Below are positions 11,051-23,725 of a stretch of DNA of 64,000 bases, in pieces; the first letter of the stretch is position 1, and every line of letters starts with the position of its first letter. The DNA comes from Zygnema cylindricum. Lineage: Eukaryota > Streptophyta > Zygnematophyceae > Zygnematales > Zygnemataceae. Location of the stretch: contig JBBHKE010003004.1 of assembly GCA_037447655.1 (NCBI GenBank), forward strand, positions 186,001 through 250,000, in the 5' to 3' direction. Made by a program: the position numbers and the translations under genes. Below the pieces are notes generated by a model that did not search any database, was not told the DNA's origin, and saw only the letters and a list, made by a program, of their open reading frames with translations.

Positions 11051-11988
11051 TGAGTGTAACAGAGAAAATTGAAGTGAACTCCTCGCAAATGAACATCCGA
11101 CGGCCAGTATTACCTCCAAGACCTTCGGAGAGTATTGGCAAGATTTTCTGTAATGTTGTTTTTCGTATAAAAACAAAATAGGCGGTACGATTTGGTACAG
11201 AGAGTCGCTAATTTCTGTAAAAAAACGCCACTTTTCGCTTGATGGAATTTCACCCTTAGCCTCAAAATTGAAATTGAATCGTATAAGCGTTACATTAAAC
11301 TTAGACGCAAATTGAAAAGAAACCTCTTTAAACTAAAGTAATAAAAGTATTGTACGGAAATATTAAAACGCACGAAACGAAATAAACTTTGTACACTACA
11401 ATAGAACGAACCGGCGTAAAAATATCAATTGAAATTAAATGAAAAAAAATCGCGTCGTCACGCGCGACGAAATCGAGCCACACTATCTTCGAATCAACAT
11501 TCTTACATTGACAACAAAATTTCGTTTCGTGCGCTTTAATATTTCCGTACATAACTTACAGTAGTTCAAATTAGTTTAAACAGGTTCCGTTTCAATTTGC
11601 ATCTAAGTTCAATGTAACGCTTAAACGATTCAATTTCAATTTTGCGGCTAAGTGCTCTCACCGTGGAGCTCACGTAAAGACAAAAATTGACTGTGTGCGA
11701 CACTTTTGTTTACATGTGGTTGCCGCATGTTTGTTACCGTAAACGTTCGCCGACAGTGTGAACTACTTGTTTTATTATAACGGTCGACGTCCGCAAGCGC
11801 GGCAAAATTTTAAGCGGTTGAAACAATATTTTGAAAGTCAAAGTTGTCCAAACGATTTACCGTCAAAATTGTACTCAACGGTACTTTATTTGTACCAATA
11901 TGTACTTCAAGCATACAATCTTTTTACAAATTGACGTAAGTGACTGTGCGCAACCAAAACAGCCACTGTCATGATCAATTCCCTTTAA

Positions 11989-14900
11989 AAATAACATTTC
12001 ATTATTGTGCTCTACCTTTTCTCCGCCACCTAGTTGGAACATGGGATATTTGATCGAAACGCAACTGACCGCTCATCCGTTAACATGCCAAGTTTCCCAT
12101 GGTTGTGAACATCCAAAATTTCACCAGCTGCGCGCTTGGGCGAGTCAACTTTGGTGGCGTTCACCATAAGCTCTTTCTTTTTTGTTAAACACAATTTTGT
12201 TTTGGTTTGTTTTCTCCCTATACAGCAAAAAAAGCTTACTACCGTTTCGCAATGCTCTTCTTGTACCTCATGCTCTCTTACCGTCGAAAACCCTAAATTA
12301 GGTCTAGTCCCACTATGTTTGTCCTTCGTTATAGGAGATAGCTTTTCCAATCCTCGTTGCATGCAATCGTTTTTTTCGTTCCTCGATGGAACCACCGATT
12401 TTAAGTGAAACAACAAAATTGCAACAACTCGATAAAAAATCTTGAGGCTTTGGTTATTGCTTGATCTCGTGGTCACCTACACTCGTGTTTGTGGCAAGGG
12501 GTTGGTGCACCATAACGAGTGGCAATAAATTTGATCGCATGTTTTTTAATGCGTGATGCGATTCACATTTGCTTGTGGCCATTTGTGGTCGCCTCGCCCA
12601 ACAATGTTTTGCAACCTGCCGATTGAGGCCTACAAGGTTCATTTATATCTTTATTTTACGTAGGATATGATGATTTACGATTTATGGTTTGAGGTTATAT
12701 GCAATTTTAATTGTTTAGATTGAAGCGTGGCACATTTTAAAACGTGAGGTTTCCCACAAGATATTGATGTCACCCATCTAATGGTATTTGAATCCCTCTA
12801 ATTAACTAAGTTTTTTTTCATAATTTTGGTAAAACTCCTAATGATGTGGTCCACACCGTACTCGCTTCGAGAAACGTTAGTTATTATATGGTATTAAATA
12901 TGAGCGTGGTTGCTCGATAACCAATGGTTGTTAGCGGCGAGATTAGGCTCGCCGAAGTCTGGCTGATCAAACCGTGTTGTCCTCATTCAAGTATTTCGAA
13001 AATCAATATAAAAATTTATACCACTTTTCTGTCGGGTTTGTGGGGAAAAAAACAATAGTCCACAACATTGCAGAGTATTTTATTGAGTGTTTTAGTTGTT
13101 TTTTATTACAAATGTCTATTACCGTTTGTATTATAATTTGGCTTGGACCCTTTTACGACAAAAGACGGTTGATGTTCTCTCAATGGGCTTGGCCAACATC
13201 GACCACTTTCATAGTTGTATAGTTCACCCTGTCTCGTTAGTGGGTAGTTATCTAGCGTATGTTTGTTATTAGTGATGGTAGCCATCTAGAGTGGTTTATT
13301 TGGCAGTTATATGATTGAGTTAGCATTGTTGCGTATGTATACATCGTTACACTTACCACGATAACTTAACATTTACATGTTTGTTTCCTTCTCTTGCGTA
13401 CCCTAATGTTATTTTAATTGGAAGGTTTTTGACAAAAAATCAAATATTTGTTGGCTACTTATCAAATTGCACAAACATTTTTTATAACACAATTGAAAAT
13501 GTTATTCCACTAGGTTAGTAATGAAGATAAGCATTTATGACAAGTGGTGGTAGACGACACTTTTTACTGGCCCCTCAAATTATAAGAATGTCGTGCAAAA
13601 ACGATTATTTGGGATCAATAAGTTTACTTTATGACACAAAAAATATATATGGGATAAACTAATAAAATTATAACATCGTTTCAATAACTGACGGTTATTT
13701 ATTTTTTATGGAATTTTTTTTTTTATAAATGATTAAATTCCATGGGTTGTGACATAAGCAACCCTAATACGCATGGTTGGTTAGGGACCGCATACATTAA
13801 TTTGTGAATGTTTACACCATAAAAGTCTCCATCTTTTTTTGTAAAAATAAATAGAATGTGAGCACGTCGGTCAACCCAACTCGATTTATTTTTACCACGT
13901 GTTTGAAATGAATCGGATCACACCAAACCTTTACAAAAAATAAACATTTGGGAAATAAGAATTAAATACCATATTTTTCACTGATTTATTACCAAAAAAA
14001 AAAACATAAGTTGTTCAAACTTAAATAAACGTATTATTTTTACCCGTTTAAATAGAGGTGTTTTGTATAGGACATTTACTTTTTTAATACTAGTCCAAAA
14101 GGAGGACCGTGATAATTTTGGAATCTTATATTCGACGGAGTGTGTTAAACTATTTTAACGTTACTTTTAGTAACAAGTGTTTCGTGTGTGATGTTAGGTG
14201 TATATAAGGGAAACATTTTAATAAATGTACTTTTGGGACAAAATTCCCTTCTCTTTCTAGATCTACCAGGAAAGGAAAAAAACTAAACCACGATGGTCAA
14301 AGTGATGTGGAGATGCATGCTTTTAAAAATATCTCCAAATTCCAAAGGCTCGTGAGAGATCTTTTTTTTCACGAAACTCGAGGATCAAAGTGCTCGAAGC
14401 TCTTTTCGAGAAGTAAACCCAAAAGAAAAAAGTTCAAACCAAATATGTTTTCTTTAGGCATTTTAACAGTATGAAATATACAGTACGATAAAGAAGTAAT
14501 AAGACTAAGTGTACGACCGCATGTGTATAAGTAAGGGTGTTTTATGTCGTTGTGCTAAAAAATTGAGCGTCGTACTACTAAAGTTGCAACCTAAAGTACA
14601 ATTTGCGGCATCTTCAAACTTAAAATGTATGAGAGGTTCTCGTTTTGTGTTTTCTTGAGCCATTATCACGTCAACTTCAAAATTAATTTAAAACACATTG
14701 TTGATGTGTTTAAATGAAGTAACACAACTTTCACCAATAAAAAAACATATTCGCAAGTATGAAACTAATATTTCCTCAAATAAGTGCCCCTGAATCGTCA
14801 AAAGATGGTGGCAATAGGCTGCAGTAAATGGCGACAGTCTGATAGATGTGCTCATTTGATCTGTTCGTCTGTACGTATGTTTTTCAAAAAAAATTGATTT

Positions 14901-15557
14901 AAAATTTTACAATGTAATTAAATTTTTTCGTTTCAATACTACAGTTTCAGCACTATAAAGTATTGTTTTAATATTATTGACGTTTATGTGCTGCGTTGTC
15001 CGTAATATGTTTAAGTTAAATATATACGGAACAGATACATTATACGGTATACCACGCTATATAAAGTAAATAATATAATACAGTATGTTATATAGTACTA
15101 TTGTATGCATACTATATTTTATAAAAGTTATCGCCGATATGAAATTTTTGTCTCTGACCGGATATATCTGACTCAACTAACTAGACGGTGTTGTCGCGAT
15201 AATTTTTTAACCGATACACAACAATATAAATGGTAACACCATTTATGGGAAAAAACTCGAAAAACATTGATAATGAACATAAGTGTCGATTCGCGAACCA
15301 CCGTAAATCAAAAATTTCGAGACGATACATCCATTCAAAATCCAACCGGAATCACAAAGTAATCTCGTAACGAACTTTCGTCACGCTATTTTTGTTAGCG
15401 CTCATTCGTCACGCGAAAAAACAAAAAGTCAAGAACCCTAAAAAATTGAGTAGGTATTTGACAAGGCGTTTGCAAAGAGTACAAAAATCATGTCGTACGA
15501 TGACCTAGTCCACACGTACATGGTACGCAAATGAAGATTTCAAGTTGAAATTGGTTG
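11989..15557. other. Long AT-rich stretch, no supported gene
   Basis: The longest frame (148 codons, minus, 12030-12476) has no recognisable motif. The segment 12490-13300 looks like decayed coding DNA on either strand, possibly an old transposon, but I cannot place it. 13300-15540 shows only AT-rich sequence with long A and T runs. Confidence 0.4.
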
Positions 15558-16229
15558 TGAAACTCTGAGACCTCCATAAGTCGTCAGAGTGGACAGCTTC
15601 CAAGAAGCCTCTAGGATAACCCTGACCCCTTTGTGTTTCAAGAAAAATAACTGCCACCCTGGCAGACAAAAACTTTGACCAATTTCACCCCTGTGAAGAG
15701 AAGACTCCCTTGATTCGATAGCAAAAAGAATCTCTGAATTTGCTCCCCTGAGCAGTTAGTTATGGAGGGTCAAAGTTGACCTTTTGTACAGAAGCTCTCT
15801 GGGAGAGAGGGTCTTATCTTCTATTTTTTCTAAGTCCTGTATCTCTCACAGACTCTATCTACTGATGTACGGAGCCAATCAGATTTCAATTTCGTACACA
15901 AAAGTACAGCTGTCGGTGTACTTTATGTACGGCCATTGTACGACATGGCCTAAATGTCGACACGTGGTATGTTCGGATTCGCTCCTTTAATCATCGGAGA
16001 TGCCGCGATCCAATGTCATTCCGCCATGTGTCATCCGATGTGGCGATGACCACAAACCGCCGAAATCCTCTTCCGCGATCTCGGCGTAAATTCCGGCCGT
16101 CCGATTAAATTCACATTTAATCCTAGCCGTAATAAATGCATGCGCGGTATTGGATTCTTATCCGTACCGAAATCCGTACTTTTACATTTACTGGATATAT
16201 GTCTCCCGTAATCAGTTACAGTTAAATGA
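15558..16229 (-). mobile_element. Truncated Copia LTR (about 670 of about 1,050 bp)
   Basis: It starts TGAAACTCTGAG and matches, in the same + strand direction as the Copia-5 LTR, the inner part of solo LTR-A (reverse complement of about 46750-47425). It stops after CAGTTAAATGAA, so the part that would hold the antisense tRNA-like unit and hairpin is missing. Sense direction is minus. No second LTR or internal region is nearby. Confidence 0.8.
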
Positions 16230-16401
16230 ACCATGTTTGGTGTATGTGGACAAAAATCACTTTCGAGTGGGTGTGTTGGGAGGTGGAGTTCTACCTCCAG
16301 TGGAGCCTCAATGGTTTGGAAAAAATCGTAATTCTGTCTATAGTGAAAGATGGTTGGAAGTATTAAACCCTCGTTTTCAAAATTGGAACAATCACTTGAA
16401 G
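16230..16401 (+). CDS. Possible exon fragment of an unrecognised gene beside the truncated LTR
   Basis: An open stretch of about 57 codons (contains FRVGVLGGGVLPPVEPQWFG) ends at a plausible donor AAG|GTACATG at 16401/16402. It begins exactly where LTR homology stops, so the LTR may have inserted next to or into this exon. Composition is protein-like but the family is not recognised, and no partner exon was found. Confidence 0.3.
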
Positions 16402-17569
16402 GTACATGTCTATGTTAAACCTTTAACTTTTTATAAATTTAAATTGCGTTGTTCACGTATTTTTATGGTGTGTATGAACAAAAAAAAAATCATAAACATA
16501 TAATACATACATGTGACGGAATGACTATAGTTTGCATATAAAAGAACAGTAATTGCAACTCTTACACATTTTAATGATATACAAATTCTCATTGAATTAA
16601 TTGGTTTTTTCATGCAAGAAACATACAAAGATGAAATTTAAACATTATCATCAATCTATTTCTATTATTTATTTTGGCGTCGTTCTCACGATTTTTTTGT
16701 TTTCATTTCTCCGTTTTTGGAGAAGTGGCATTTTAGAACAAGTAATTGGTTTCTTTAAGGTTCACTAGCTTTATTTCAATGAATTAGGCTTTTTACTTGA
16801 CAATTTGAAAAGAGTTTAAAATCTATGCTTTTGAAAAGCTTTTGTTTACGTTGTTTAATTCATCAAACAATTTCGAATATGTAAGTTATTTTTTTACATT
16901 AAATGTTTAAAGGTATTTGCTTGTAGAAATGTTTGGTACTCTAGTTCATTGTAATGTCAACAAATTACTCCAATTTTTTTGCCTTTTCTGAATTTTCTCA
17001 CTTTGTTGTATGTCTTGTTGGCGTGTCTTTTTTTGAATTTTCTCACCCTGTTGTATGTCTTGTGGGCGTGCCTTTTTTATAATTTTCTCACCCTGTTGTA
17101 TGTCTTGTTGGTGTGAAACTAGTCTGCCATTGGACTGGAATGATTCTTAAATGTGTTGTTTTTATTTCTTCTTTTTCATTCAAGTCTAAATCCTTACTCC
17201 AAATCAGAATATTGGTGATTATGAAAGTTTAGAACTCTCAATTTGCAATAACGATCGATAATTGAACTGAAATAAGTAACCTTCCTTAAACCTCGAAAGA
17301 TATCCAAGGTATGATTTTTTGGTGAAATTGTTGTATATTTCACTTTTACGTGGTTCATTGTCAATAAGAATTATAAAACCATAAGGGTCTTACTTGCTTT
17401 TATGAAACTTTTCCCCCATTTTTCCATTGCTATTTGAAACTTTGGTTACATGCGCCTAAATTCTTACCATCTACTTAGAACTCGCTTTTCAAAATTTGCG
17501 CTGATGAGAATCAATGTGAATTTGCGCTGATGAGAATCAATGTGAAGTACGTTGTCTGTACAGGTGTTG
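16402..17569. other. AT-rich non-coding stretch
   Basis: No gene seen. Contains a three-copy 45-bp tandem repeat (16991-17124) and a two-copy 25-bp repeat (about 17496-17545). Confidence 0.5.
16991..17124. repeat. 45-bp tandem repeat, three copies
   Basis: AATTTTCTCAC...TTGTTGTATGTCTTG begins at 16991, 17036 and 17081. Confidence 0.85.
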
Positions 17570-18225
17570 ATTCGTAAATAGTGTGGCTTTATTTGGTCGT
17601 GTGTGACGACGCGTCATTGTAGTTTCATCGTTATTTATACGCGGGTACGCTTTTTGATTTTGTAGGAAATTAATTTCGTTTCGTGCGATTTTATACATGT
17701 TGTACGCCGTCCTTTAATTTATGTCCAAGTTCAGTGTCGCGGTGTGAGATTAGATTCCATTTTTGCGGCTAAGTCAAATGTCGGTGTGTGCTCTCACAGT
17801 GGAGCGCACGTGAAGTGAGAATCTACCTGCGCGCAGCCATTTTATTTCGCGGTGTGAGATTAGATTCCATTTTTGCGGTTAAGTCAAATGTCGGTGTGTG
17901 CTCTCACAGTGGAGCTCACGTGAAGTGAGAAACTACCTGCGCGCAGCCATTTTATTTATATGTGGCTGCCGCAGTTTTGTTACAGTAAAAATGCGCCGAC
18001 CTTGTGAATTGTTTTTTTTTTTATGACGGTCGACGTTCGCAAGCGCGACACTTTTTAAACCGCCGTTACAATATTTCGCCAGTCAAATTTGTTCGACGTG
18101 TTGACCGTCAAATCTGAACTTAAAGGTACGTAGCCTGTACGAAATTGTACTTCAAATGTACAATTTCTGACAGCTACCTGCGCGCAGCAAAAATTGTCTT
18201 TGCGATTAGCAATTCCCTTAATTAG
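17570..18225. mobile_element. One-armed relative of the foldback element
   Basis: It matches the loop and right arm of the 9.1-12.0 kb element: TTTCGTTTCGTGCG, GCGGCTAAGT, GGTCGACGTTCGCAAGCGC, and the terminus CAATTCCCTT. The opposite arm is absent. Positions 17738-17847 are duplicated in tandem as 17848-17957, which enlarges this copy. Confidence 0.7.
17738..17957. repeat. 110-bp tandem duplication
   Basis: CGCGGTGTGAGATTAGATTC starts both copies (17738, 17848). They are almost identical, so the duplication is recent. Confidence 0.85.
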
Positions 18226-18261
18226 TATATATGTTTTTTTTTTGTTTTTTTTTTTCCAAAT

Positions 18262-18330
18262 TAGCGTTAATAACACTATTTTTTTTAGCGCTATTTATTC
18301 CTTTAATCTAATAGCGATTCACGGTGTAGT
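18262..18330. mobile_element. Orphan end of a TA-type MITE
   Basis: This stretch is the near-exact reverse complement of the left end of MITE-2 (8499-8570), including TAATAGCGATTCACGGTGTA. The opposite terminus is not found, so the element is truncated. Confidence 0.6.
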
Positions 18331-19008
18331 TAGTTTGTTACCCTATCAGGTGGGTTCTACACGTAAAAGTTCTTTATCCGTATTTCGATCCTCATAAGGA
18401 TTATACGCAGATAAAATCATGCCACGTCATTGCGTCAATTTACCGCGTTTGGTAGACCGTAGTACTGTACAGTGTAGTAGACTTCCATCCGTTAACTAAG
18501 TTTAGTGCGAGAATGTAGTAATGATTCTCAATCTCAAGTAGTTTAGTGCATCATGACAACGTAACAATTCCTGTCCGTTCGATTTAGAGGGAATAACGAT
18601 GTAGCCGATTGCAAATACCCAGACAAGAAGTACATTCGTGTGGAGTTGTGGACTACAATACAGTACACCGTACATCGCTATTTTAGTTAAGAACACGAAC
18701 TCAAGTGCAGGTTAATTTTCACATAAAATCACAAAAGAGCGTCAAATTAAAAGAACTCCACTTTCGGTAAGTGGCCCACACGGAGCCACCTTCTAAGACA
18801 TGAGTTAGTCGACAGTAGTATCCCTTTATCACAAATATCCTGCACCATATATATTTTATCACAAACATGATATATTACACTAACTCCGGTTGCGATGTTA
18901 AGGCGCAGACATAAATTTATGGCTCAATGTGTGTGCCATGAGTGGACAATTTCTAGGGTTTGGTGAGTTGGTAACTTGTGAATCCCTGAGATAAACGAAC
19001 AAGAAAGT

Positions 19009-19190
19009 AAAGAGCCAGATATGATCTACATAGTTTATAGCAAAAAAACCTGTCTAAGAAAGAAGACGAAGAAGAAAGAAGAAGAAGAAAGAAGAAAGCA
19101 TACGAAAGAAGATGGGGGAGACAGAAGAACCGGAAGAAAGAAAGAGCCAGATATGATATACATTGTTTGTAGCAAAAAAAACTGTCTACG
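19009..19190. repeat. 50-bp direct repeat around a GAA-rich spacer
   Basis: AAGAGCCAGATATGATCTAC-like sequence followed by AGCAAAAAAAC-TGTCTA occurs twice, 132 bp apart. The spacer is purine-rich (GAAGAAGAAAG). Confidence 0.75.
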
Positions 19191-19522
19191 ACCCAGTGCT
19201 GTTTCCAGTGAAGCTCTGTATCGCACCATTTATCCATTTGGTGAAAGTTGCAGTATCCTTAGTGAAAGAAAGGAACAATAAAAATTTCAGTGAACACACT
19301 ATGACAACACAATTTTGCCGGTCACGATGAGCGAAGGTTTAGACAAGACTTATAGTCACCTTATCGGGTAAAAAAGTCATTTCCAGAGAGGTAACCTTTG
19401 ATTCAAGCACCTCTGTCAGGGTCAGAATATGGTGTTGAGTTCCAAAACTCCACTTCAAGAAACACATTTTAAGATGCATTCTGAACGTGATTGTAGCGCC
19501 CTCTACAAAAGGTGAAGACATG

Positions 19523-19752
19523 CAGTACACCGCAAATCCCTATTAGCATTAATAACACTAATTCTGTCCTTGTCTTTCCTGCCCACTAAAAATGAACTAG
19601 CATTGTTTAACTGGTCATTTTCTTTGTCTAATTCCTATTGTGGTTCACAAGCGTCCACATCGTTTGGACTGGAAATAGGCCTGTTAATCCTAAAAACAGT
19701 CCTCATCCTATTTTTTTTCTCACTGCTAATAACGATTCACAGCACTCTACTT
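19523..19752. mobile_element. MITE-5, degenerate copy of the TA family
   Basis: The left end CAGTACACCGCAAATCCC and a weaker inverted right end (CTAATAACGATTCACAGCAC) delimit about 230 bp. Termini have decayed and no intact TA duplication is visible. Confidence 0.5.
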
Positions 19753-20453
19753 TGTAATTCGCGACGATGACCCATCTCGTATAACCAATGACGAATTGTA
19801 ACCTGTGCAATCTATCAGCATCATCATGACATCATCATTCCACGAGGAAGATGGGGGCCAGTGACCATAAATAGTGTGCATATATTAACACCTAAGCTGA
19901 AAGCAAAAGCGATCTAGGCCAAAAACAAACAGAAAAAACAGCCAATACAGGTCTCAACCCTTTCGCAAAAGTAAAATACTGTTAACTCCTGCAAACGTAT
20001 ATTGTTTTCTACGCGGATAGGTTGCGACAAAAGAGGAAAAAGGAACAAGAAACGTTCTCAAAATCGACCAGGGATTGGAAAATGAAAACAATATGCTTCT
20101 TTTTCAGATTAGCAACAATGTATAATTAAAACAATAAAAACATTGCTGTTAATTCCAGAAATTGCAACTCCAAAAGCTGGATACTGACAAAAAAATCTGT
20201 CAGGGTTGCGATTGGTCCAAAATAACAACTGCCTTAATTAACATTGGCTTACTATTGCCTTGCCATTCAGTATAAACACATAATTAAAAAACATATGTAA
20301 ACAACATGGGACCAAATGGGATAAAAACACCGTCAATTGTGGCAAAAGTGATGGATGAAATTTAGCAGATAACATAAAAGGTACCATACGCCATGCTTGG
20401 CCTATCCACAAATATCAAAATAATATCTATTACAACAAAGTTACGCTAAACTC

Positions 20454-23400
20454 TCAGCAAGTTTCATCATCCTCGTAGGCTGTTTTGAGGACCAGCTTGC
20501 AATGAGGACCAGCTTGCGAGGTGTTCCTATTTTCTACTTGATCTAAAGGCCGTGGTCCTAACAACCCTGGTTCCAAAGGAGCTTTGTTTGCTAAACAAAC
20601 CCGCATAACCGAGTCATAACTCGCAGGCGTTGGTTCCGAACCTTCCAATCGAGCTCTGACGTAAACATCAACGGCCGCTTGCCATTGCCCTTCATTTGCC
20701 AAAGCTTCAATCACCTGCTGGTACGTCACCTGATTCGGTTGTACCTTCTTTCGTCCCATCTGTGATACCATTTAAATCAACGTTTCATATCAACCACAAA
20801 ACAACAAAAGGCGATGTTAGAGGGCATCAGGGTGGATTAACGGAACCAGGTCCGGAAGTACACTGTGAATGATTATTAGAGAAGAAAAAATATTAGAGTG
20901 GGGTTTATGCGAATGTTATTAATTTTGATCCAGTTCTGAATGACGAGGTTATTATGAACCGTTTAAGAATTAACGTTATGAAAAAAACAATTACTGTCAT
21001 TAATAGTATTTTAGGTTTGAGGGATAAAATTTAGGGGCACGGATGTAGTGTCATTGACGGTAATAAAGATACACGGTGTACCCTTCTACATCAAAAATCC
21101 TCCAGCTCATTTCTTACTATGGCAGCATCCAAAAGCCGGCATTAAATGCATTTTCCCTAAGCTCCTCTCCTCATCAAATCAAATTCACAAGCCTAGTCTT
21201 TCACTACTTTCATGTCCTTTCATGCAATGCAAAAATAAAAAGCAGGTTCCTGGACAGCCATTTTCAAATGGCTGCTGTGGTGGACCTGCCAAAGTGAAGA
21301 AGTAGAACTGCAAGGCAGAATGGCCATACATCCTAACAATAATAACATTTGCCTGGCCCAGAAAACCCAATGATTTCAAATACAGCTTTCATGATCTTTA
21401 AGAGTATACAGCAACGTCTAAACCTGGAAGTGCTGTTAATTATGCATGCAAGTTTTGAGCAACTTAGGCATTGCTTTTGGAGACTCTCGAGGGAGAGATT
21501 TCACTTCATACACATTACCAGGAAGTGCATTATTCTTCAGGAATTGAATTGCGACATGGTCGCCTAAAGCTTTTGCAGACCTCACCTCCAAAAGATACAG
21601 GAGACAAAAAAAACATCAGGGCAGAAAAGTATACCTCTTGTAACCAATCAAGAGCTCGTAAGCCTTGACCAGTATAAGCACAAGCTGTCAATATGGCATT
21701 ATACGCCACGACGTCCACAGAACCTCCAAAAGAGCGCAACTCTTCAAAAACTCGCACAGCTTCTCCATATTCTCCCTTCCTTCCATATGCTACCACAAGA
21801 GTCGTGTATGCATGCAAGTTTGGCTCCACTCCTACTCTTTGCATATGCTCCCACACTTCGAGGGCTGTATCAAGAAGGTCCCCTTTCTCCAAAGCGCTCA
21901 GGAGTGCCCCATAAGTTATTACTCCTGGTTTATGGCCCTTTTCCACCATACCTCTAAAAACCCTTAATGCTGCCTCTGTCTGACTTGCCATGGCGCATGT
22001 AATAACAGCAGTAGCCCATGCCTTAGAGTCTGGCTCCAAACCCGCCTTCTCCATTCTCTCAAGCAGCTGTAAGCTCCACTTCCATAATCTTCTTTTCCGA
22101 GCATAGGAAAGCAATTGACCAAATTGCCCAAGTAACTCTCCTCTCGTAGCTTCTGTAGGAGGAGGCCCCACAGAAAGCATCCGCTCAAAGATTTCCAGAG
22201 CTGCCCACCATTTCTTGGCCTTCCCTAGAGCACAAATCAATGCATTGCATAGAGAGACATTTGGTTTAAAGCCCCGAGAATACATTTCCGCAAGCAGTGC
22301 CCTTGCGGTCCGTTGAAAAACAACAGGTTCTTGGCAGCATGCCCATAAAACCTGGCTGTAACTGTCACCATCAGGCCTTATTTTGACATCTTGCATATGC
22401 CGAAAAACAGAAAATACATCCGTAGGCCTTGATGGATGAATCTTTCCTATACCCCTAACCCTTCTGTGCATCTCATCATTGCACAACTTCTTCAAATTAG
22501 CCTCAGTTTCCAGTATCTGAGCTCGCTCACGCTCTGTTGTGAGCACCAAGTCTCCATGTACCATTTCTTTGTACAGCTCCAAGGCATGGCCCAATTCTCC
22601 CTGTTGCTTACATATACTAATAAGGTTTCTGAAAGTGAAAAGGTTTGGTTGACTTCCAGATGACTTCAGTGTCTCAAAAACCCTGAAGGCCCCTTTTGGG
22701 TCCCCTCTTTGTTCACAGAGACTAATTAGAGTATTATACGTAACGGTATCGGGAGCAATTCCCGCTTCCTCCATCCAAGAAACAACCTGACTAGCCACGG
22801 AGAATTTCTTGTTGGCCTTCAATGCTCCCAACAAACTATTATAAATATACACATTTGGTTGCAAAGTATCACTACCTTGAAGCCAGTGAAAAAGAGATAA
22901 AGCTGCTCCGGTTTGCCCTTCCATTCCCAGTTTTTGAATGACAGAGCAACAAACTTGAATTTTCAAAGGTAAACCTTCCACCACCTTCCCTACTTCTTCG
23001 GCAGTTTCTACATTTCTTAAGCCCCAAGTAAGAGCCCTCACCAGAGGAGTATCCGCCTTACCGCCTACTCTTCTCATCCTCTCCTCTTTCGCAAGCCTGG
23101 CTCTCACCTCCTCAGGACTCCTAAGCCGCCATCCATCTCTCCTCCTTCCTCCATTTACCCTCCTGTCTTCCCTCCACCCTGCGAGTCCTCTGTCTTCTTT
23201 CTCCATGGCTTCTCGCAACTGCTCTAAAGAAAAATCCTCCGAAACCCTCTCCACGACTGCGTGCCTCTCTTGCACACCCTCTTCCACACTCGCTCCATTT
23301 TTCTCCGAAGAAGGTTCCTGGAAGCTGCACGGCTCTGCAGCCGGAAGCAGCAACGGTAGAGAAGCTGTAGAAGAAAAAGAATCATAATGGCCTCTAAAAT

Positions 23401-23725
23401 CCGACCCTATATTCACTACCTTTATAGACCTAGATTGCACAGATGGCCAAGCCTTAGCCTGACTAGTATCATACTCAAACATTCTGTAATCATACGAGTG
23501 CCATAGAGTCCCACGGTCTCGCGAGGCTGTCGAAAGAGAGCCCTCCGACAGTGTACTTCCCATGGCAGCCATGGCTGTCCGAAGGAAGAATGGACGAAGT
23601 GACACGTGGAGCCTGTTCTCGAGACAGCTGGTGTACGGTTCCCCGGCTCGCCCGGATGCTCCACTCGCCGTACGTCCTAGCTCCGTCACGTTGAAGGCTC
23701 GCGAAAGGTCGTTGTACAGAGCCAT
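20454..23725 (-). CDS. P-class pentatricopeptide repeat protein, two exons, about 798 residues
   Basis: Exon 1 is 23725-21635 (697 codons, ATG at 23725). Exon 2 is 20759-20454 (101 codons and stop). The 875-bp intron is GT-AG and phase 0, joining LDWLQE to MGRKKVQPNQVTYQQVIEAL inside one repeat. From about residue 255 to the C-terminal region there are repeated 35-residue helix pairs of the form (N/D)xxxYNxLIxAxxxxGxxxxAxxxxxxMxxxGxxP, e.g. DTVTYNTLISLCEQRGDPKG. No E/DYW or SMR domain follows, so it is P-class. About 250 N-terminal residues lack repeats; they start with a Ser/Arg/Ala-rich stretch that could be an organelle transit peptide, with an alternative ATG in MAAMGSTLSEG. Family knowledge says such proteins bind chloroplast or mitochondrial RNA. 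The specific orthologue and target cannot be told. Confidence 0.92.

Larger units (their letters stand above)
10615..11254. mobile_element. Second insertion in the foldback arm, probably composite
   Basis: CTTAG occurs at both edges (10610-10614 and 11255-11259) and the arm is contiguous without this block. It begins TAGTGTTGGGTATCG and contains a block rich in CGATATATCG palindromes, a C/G homopolymer block, a hairpin at 11030-11050, and an end motif shared with sites at 24.0, 26.5 and 28.0 kb. More than one element may be stacked here. Confidence 0.5.
9132..11988. mobile_element. Foldback element with arms of nearly 500 bp, broken by two later insertions
   Basis: The right arm (11513-11988) is the reverse complement of a left arm now in three pieces: 9132-9146, 10282-10614 and 11255-11396. 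The ends read AAAGGGAATTGATCA and its complement. A central loop of about 116 bp (11397-11512) separates the arms. Removing the insertions leaves an element of about 1.1 kb that is nearly one palindrome. No transposase frame is present, so it is non-autonomous. Long arms are reminiscent of foldback or MULE-type elements, but I could not read a clear target duplication. Confidence 0.75.
18336..20453. other. Intergenic region with MITE remnants
   Basis: Holds an isolated MITE terminus after TA at 18661 (CAGTACACCGTACATCGC), a 50-bp direct repeat (19009-19061 and 19141-19190) around a GAA-rich stretch, and MITE-5 at 19523-19752. No gene is supported. The far end includes the PPR gene's 3' flank. 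Confidence 0.45.

Noticed and set aside
12030-12476. 148-codon minus-strand open frame
   Set aside because: No recognisable domain or clear splice context; composition unremarkable. Left as unsupported.
19021-19281. 86-codon + frame with Lys/Glu-rich centre
   Set aside because: It spans a direct repeat and a GAA-rich spacer; the repeated peptide only reflects DNA duplication.
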